The notes beneath the pieces were generated by a model. The model searched no databases. It had not been told where the DNA came from and saw nothing but the letters and a program-made list of their open reading frames with translations. DNA of 32,074 bases, from positions 1 through 32,074 of the forward strand of contig JBJMHZ010000024.1 in the NCBI GenBank assembly GCA_045807125.1, in the 5' to 3' direction. The DNA comes from JBJMHZ01 sp045807125. Its GTDB lineage: Bacteria; Actinomycetota; Actinomycetes; JAWWOL01. Shown in pieces: positions 30,901-32,074 of this stretch (positions within the stretch are counted from its first letter, which is position 1; every line of letters starts with the position of its first letter). Position numbers and translations under genes: made by a program.

Positions 30901-32074
30901 CAACCTGACCGTCAACGTCAGCGCGAACACCGCGCCGACGCTGGCCTACGGCGCGTCCGGTCTGGCGGTCAACGCCGGAGGAACGGGCGCCGTCGACCCG
31001 TCGAGCGGCCCGAGCGACAACGGCTCGATCGCCTCGCTGACGGTCCAGAACGTACCGGCCGCCTTCACCGGCACCGTGACGATCGACGGGCCGGCCAGCG
31101 CGACGCCCGGCCGCGTGCACATCGGCACCGCAGGTCCGGCGGGCGACTACACCATCACCCTGCGGACGACCGACAACTGCGGCCTGGTCACCGACGCCTC
31201 GCTGGCCCTCACGGTCAACGGCGCGCCGACGGTCGACGCCGGCTCTGCCCAGACGGTCGGCATCGCCACGGGCGCCACCCTCGCGGGCAGCGTCACCGAC
31301 GACGGCCGGGCGCCGGGCAACAGCACGCCGACAGCCCTGTGGAGCAAGGACAGCGGCCCCGGCACGGTGACCTTCGCCGACGCCAGCTCGCCCACCACGC
31401 ACGCGGACTTCTCGGTCGCGGGCGTGTACGTGCTCCGCCTGACCGGCGACGACGGCCAGCTCACCTCGTCCGACACCGTGCAGATCACGGTCGGGTCGGC
31501 TCCGGTGATCCACGTGCCGGCCGACATCACCGTGACCGAGGCCTCGCCCGGTGCGGGGTCAGCGGTGTCGTTCACCGTCACCGCTGACGGCTTCCCGACG
31601 CCGACGATCGCCTGCGCCGAGGGCGCGACGCCGGTGAGCTCGGGCAGCACCTTCGCCGCCGGAGTGCACACCATCGACTGCACCGCGACCAACGTCGGTG
31701 GGAGTGACTCCGGATCGTTCACCATCACCGTCCGCTCGGTGCCGGTCATCACGGTGCCGGCCGACATCACGGTGACCGAGACGACCCCGGGCGCTGGCGC
31801 CTCGGTGCCGTTCACGGTGACCGCGACCGGCACGCCGACGCCGACGATCGCCTGCGCCGAGGGCGCGACGCCGGTGAGCTCGGGCAGCACCTTCGCCGCC
31901 GGAGTGCACACCATCGACTGCACCGCGACCAACGCCGTGGGCAGCGACTCCGGATCGTTCACCATCACCGTCCGCTCGGTGCCGGTCATCACGGTGCCGG
32001 CCGACATCACGGTGACCGAGACGACCCCGGGCGCTGGCGCCTCGGTGCCGTTCACGGTGACCGCGACCGGCACA
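27974..32074 (+). CDS. Giant secreted P/Homo B-Ig-like-HYR repeat protein (3' end missing)
   Basis: The frame is open for 1,367 codons to the end of the window. ATG 27974 has an AGGGGG stretch 4 nt upstream. Residues 1-42 are a Sec signal (SIAVVAVLAVIASIGGVLGL, cut near ASA). Three P/Homo B-like domains follow at about 43-228, 334-512 and 617-792, each with NDIDVLLVGPGGQK/DLDLLLVGPSG, FDD, FPSPAPA and a final NGTWSLYAVDD ... GGW-LN; the first two are followed by Ig-like domains (about 233-331, 516-612). A VCBS/cadherin-like module (796-889), two beta modules, a PKD-like module (about 1080-1175) and HYR-like repeats (from 1176) come next. P/Homo B domains normally sit behind a protease; none is present here. 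A surface adhesin or fibre role is inferred. Confidence 0.9.
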   Translation, partial: MNGYALIALISRLRRSIAVVAVLAVIASIGGVLGLTSSASAAAVAFSNSTAISIADAGVCSPIPCTPTPGTGTPYPSNIAVSGVAGTIASLTVVLHNVTHPATNDIDVLLVGPGGQKFVLVSDAGGGCPTCTASNASVTFDDAAASTLGTTGGWPTGTFRPSNEGTSADGFPSPAPAAPYSSPAPTGSATLGTTFNGTDPNGTWSLYAVDDLNGGTGSFAGGWTLNITPASAAPTTTSVTSSTNPSRTGNSVTLSAHVIRQSDSSNVTTSTVTFKEGSTTLASNVALSASGIAAFSTASLTEGSHVITAFYNGDATFAQSNGSVTQVVDNNTTVSAGSYCNTGVLTLNDSLVSATATPYPSHVFVSSLAGAISKVTLTAKGVTEPFASDLDLLLVGPSGQKFVIVSDAGGPVAISNATVTFDDDAVSQFVQASGGWSSGSTRPVDYNTGTDTFPSPAPASPLSPVPTGTATLASVFGGIDPNGTWSLYAVDDSLSSGSGGSIANGWCLNFTTSNDPATTTTVTSSTNPSSAGSSVTFAAHVTKTSDSSNVTTGTVTFRSDGIVIGAPTALSGAGTASTTTSALSEGTHTITASYSGSPGNFNLSTGSMSQQVDSSTVVSGTTYCNNGGIQVNDPASNGVIGTATPYPSHIVVSGTSGNLLKLTATIKGITHTSPDDLDILLVSPTGTTLKLMSDTGGLTAISGVNLTLDDAAASSLPDSTAISAGTFKPTDYVAGDTFPSPAPAGPYGSPAPVGAATLASFAGGSPNGTWSLYVADDGLGDPGSVSGWCLNLTLPPVANDDAYNAAQDTTLTVPAPGVLANDTGTPAPTAVAIAGGPTTQGGTVTLSTNGGFTYAPPSGFTGTDTFTYTATNGPGATDTATVTITVTHKPAITGATVARQQGSPAANDTIATVSDVETPNGNLTVTASPPAGISVSNITNTAGTVTADVAATCAATTGPNSVPLTVTDGDSLTNTANLTVNVSANTAPTLAYGASGLAVNAGGTGAVDPSSGPSDNGSIASLTVQNVPAAFTGTVTIDGPASATPGRVHIGTAGPAGDYTITLRTTDNCGLVTDASLALTVNGAPTVDAGSAQTVGIATGATLAGSVTDDGRAPGNSTPTALWSKDSGPGTVTFADASSPTTHADFSVAGVYVLRLTGDDGQLTSSDTVQITVGSAPVIHVPADITVTEASPGAGSAVSFTVTADGFPTPTIACAEGATPVSSGSTFAAGVHTIDCTATNVGGSDSGSFTITVRSVPVITVPADITVTETTPGAGASVPFTVTATGTPTPTIACAEGATPVSSGSTFAAGVHTIDCTATNAVGSDSGSFTITVRSVPVITVPADITVTETTPGAGASVPFTVTATGT
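31502..32074 (+). repeat. 240-bp tandem coding repeats (HYR-like)
   Basis: The phrase coding for PVI-VPADITVTE begins at 31502, 31742 and 31982, exactly 240 bp apart. Copies 2 and 3 are identical over the available sequence up to the final base, and copies 1 and 2 share long identical blocks in their second halves. The third copy is cut by the window end. Confidence 0.9.

Overview
The window is very GC-rich and its codons end almost always in G or C. Together with the families present (DUF6458, DUF5995, DUF6916, a Trypco1/trypsin pair, short convergent intergenic gaps, and TANNNT boxes 6-7 nt before several start codons, as in leaderless genes) this points to a chromosomal segment of an actinomycete (Actinomycetota). 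I see no rRNA, tRNA, CRISPR array, transposase or integrase. Both ends of the window cut through long secreted repeat proteins.

Layout. 1-1977: 3' part of a two-propeller repeat protein. 2151-5240: ABC-F ATPase, a convergent RibD/DHFR-like reductase, and an AlkA-type DNA glycosylase. 5351-7592: small DUF6458 membrane protein and a convergent thioredoxin-NHL (NHLRC2-like) protein. 7773-10334: a three-gene operon of Trypco1 small protein, trypsin-like protease with a C-terminal TPR, and DUF5995 protein; this resembles the trypsin-centred systems proposed to act in conflict or stress. 10392-12248: secreted GH3 glucosidase, facing a membrane-anchored His/Pro/Ala-rich protein (12271-13281). 13550-15217: acyl-CoA synthetase, facing an Mpo1-like protein. 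15845-19334: EamA exporter, nucleoside-phosphorylase-like protein and DHA2-type MFS exporter in one direction. 19349-20935: class II aldolase and an unknown protein in the other. 21266-22683: an APH-like kinase and a dual-specificity phosphatase that overlap tail to tail by 193 bp. 22684-23368: a hairpin-rich gap, a 12-codon ORF coupled to a small unknown gene. 23386-24012: ClpP.

24079-32074 is the most unusual region. A short DUF6916 protein and a GNAT acetyltransferase are divergent from an operon of a Nif11-leader-like 80-aa protein, a sulfotransferase-like protein and an aspartyl/asparaginyl beta-hydroxylase-like enzyme (linked by 4-bp stop/start overlaps). It is followed by a Tat-exported DUF6916 protein, a phage-tail-collar (MdpB-type) protein, a 13-bp perfect inverted repeat, and a giant exported protein with three P/Homo B domains, Ig-like domains and HYR repeats that runs off the window. 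I read this as a candidate locus for making and modifying a surface or secreted fibre. The families are recognised from sequence; that they work as one system is inference.
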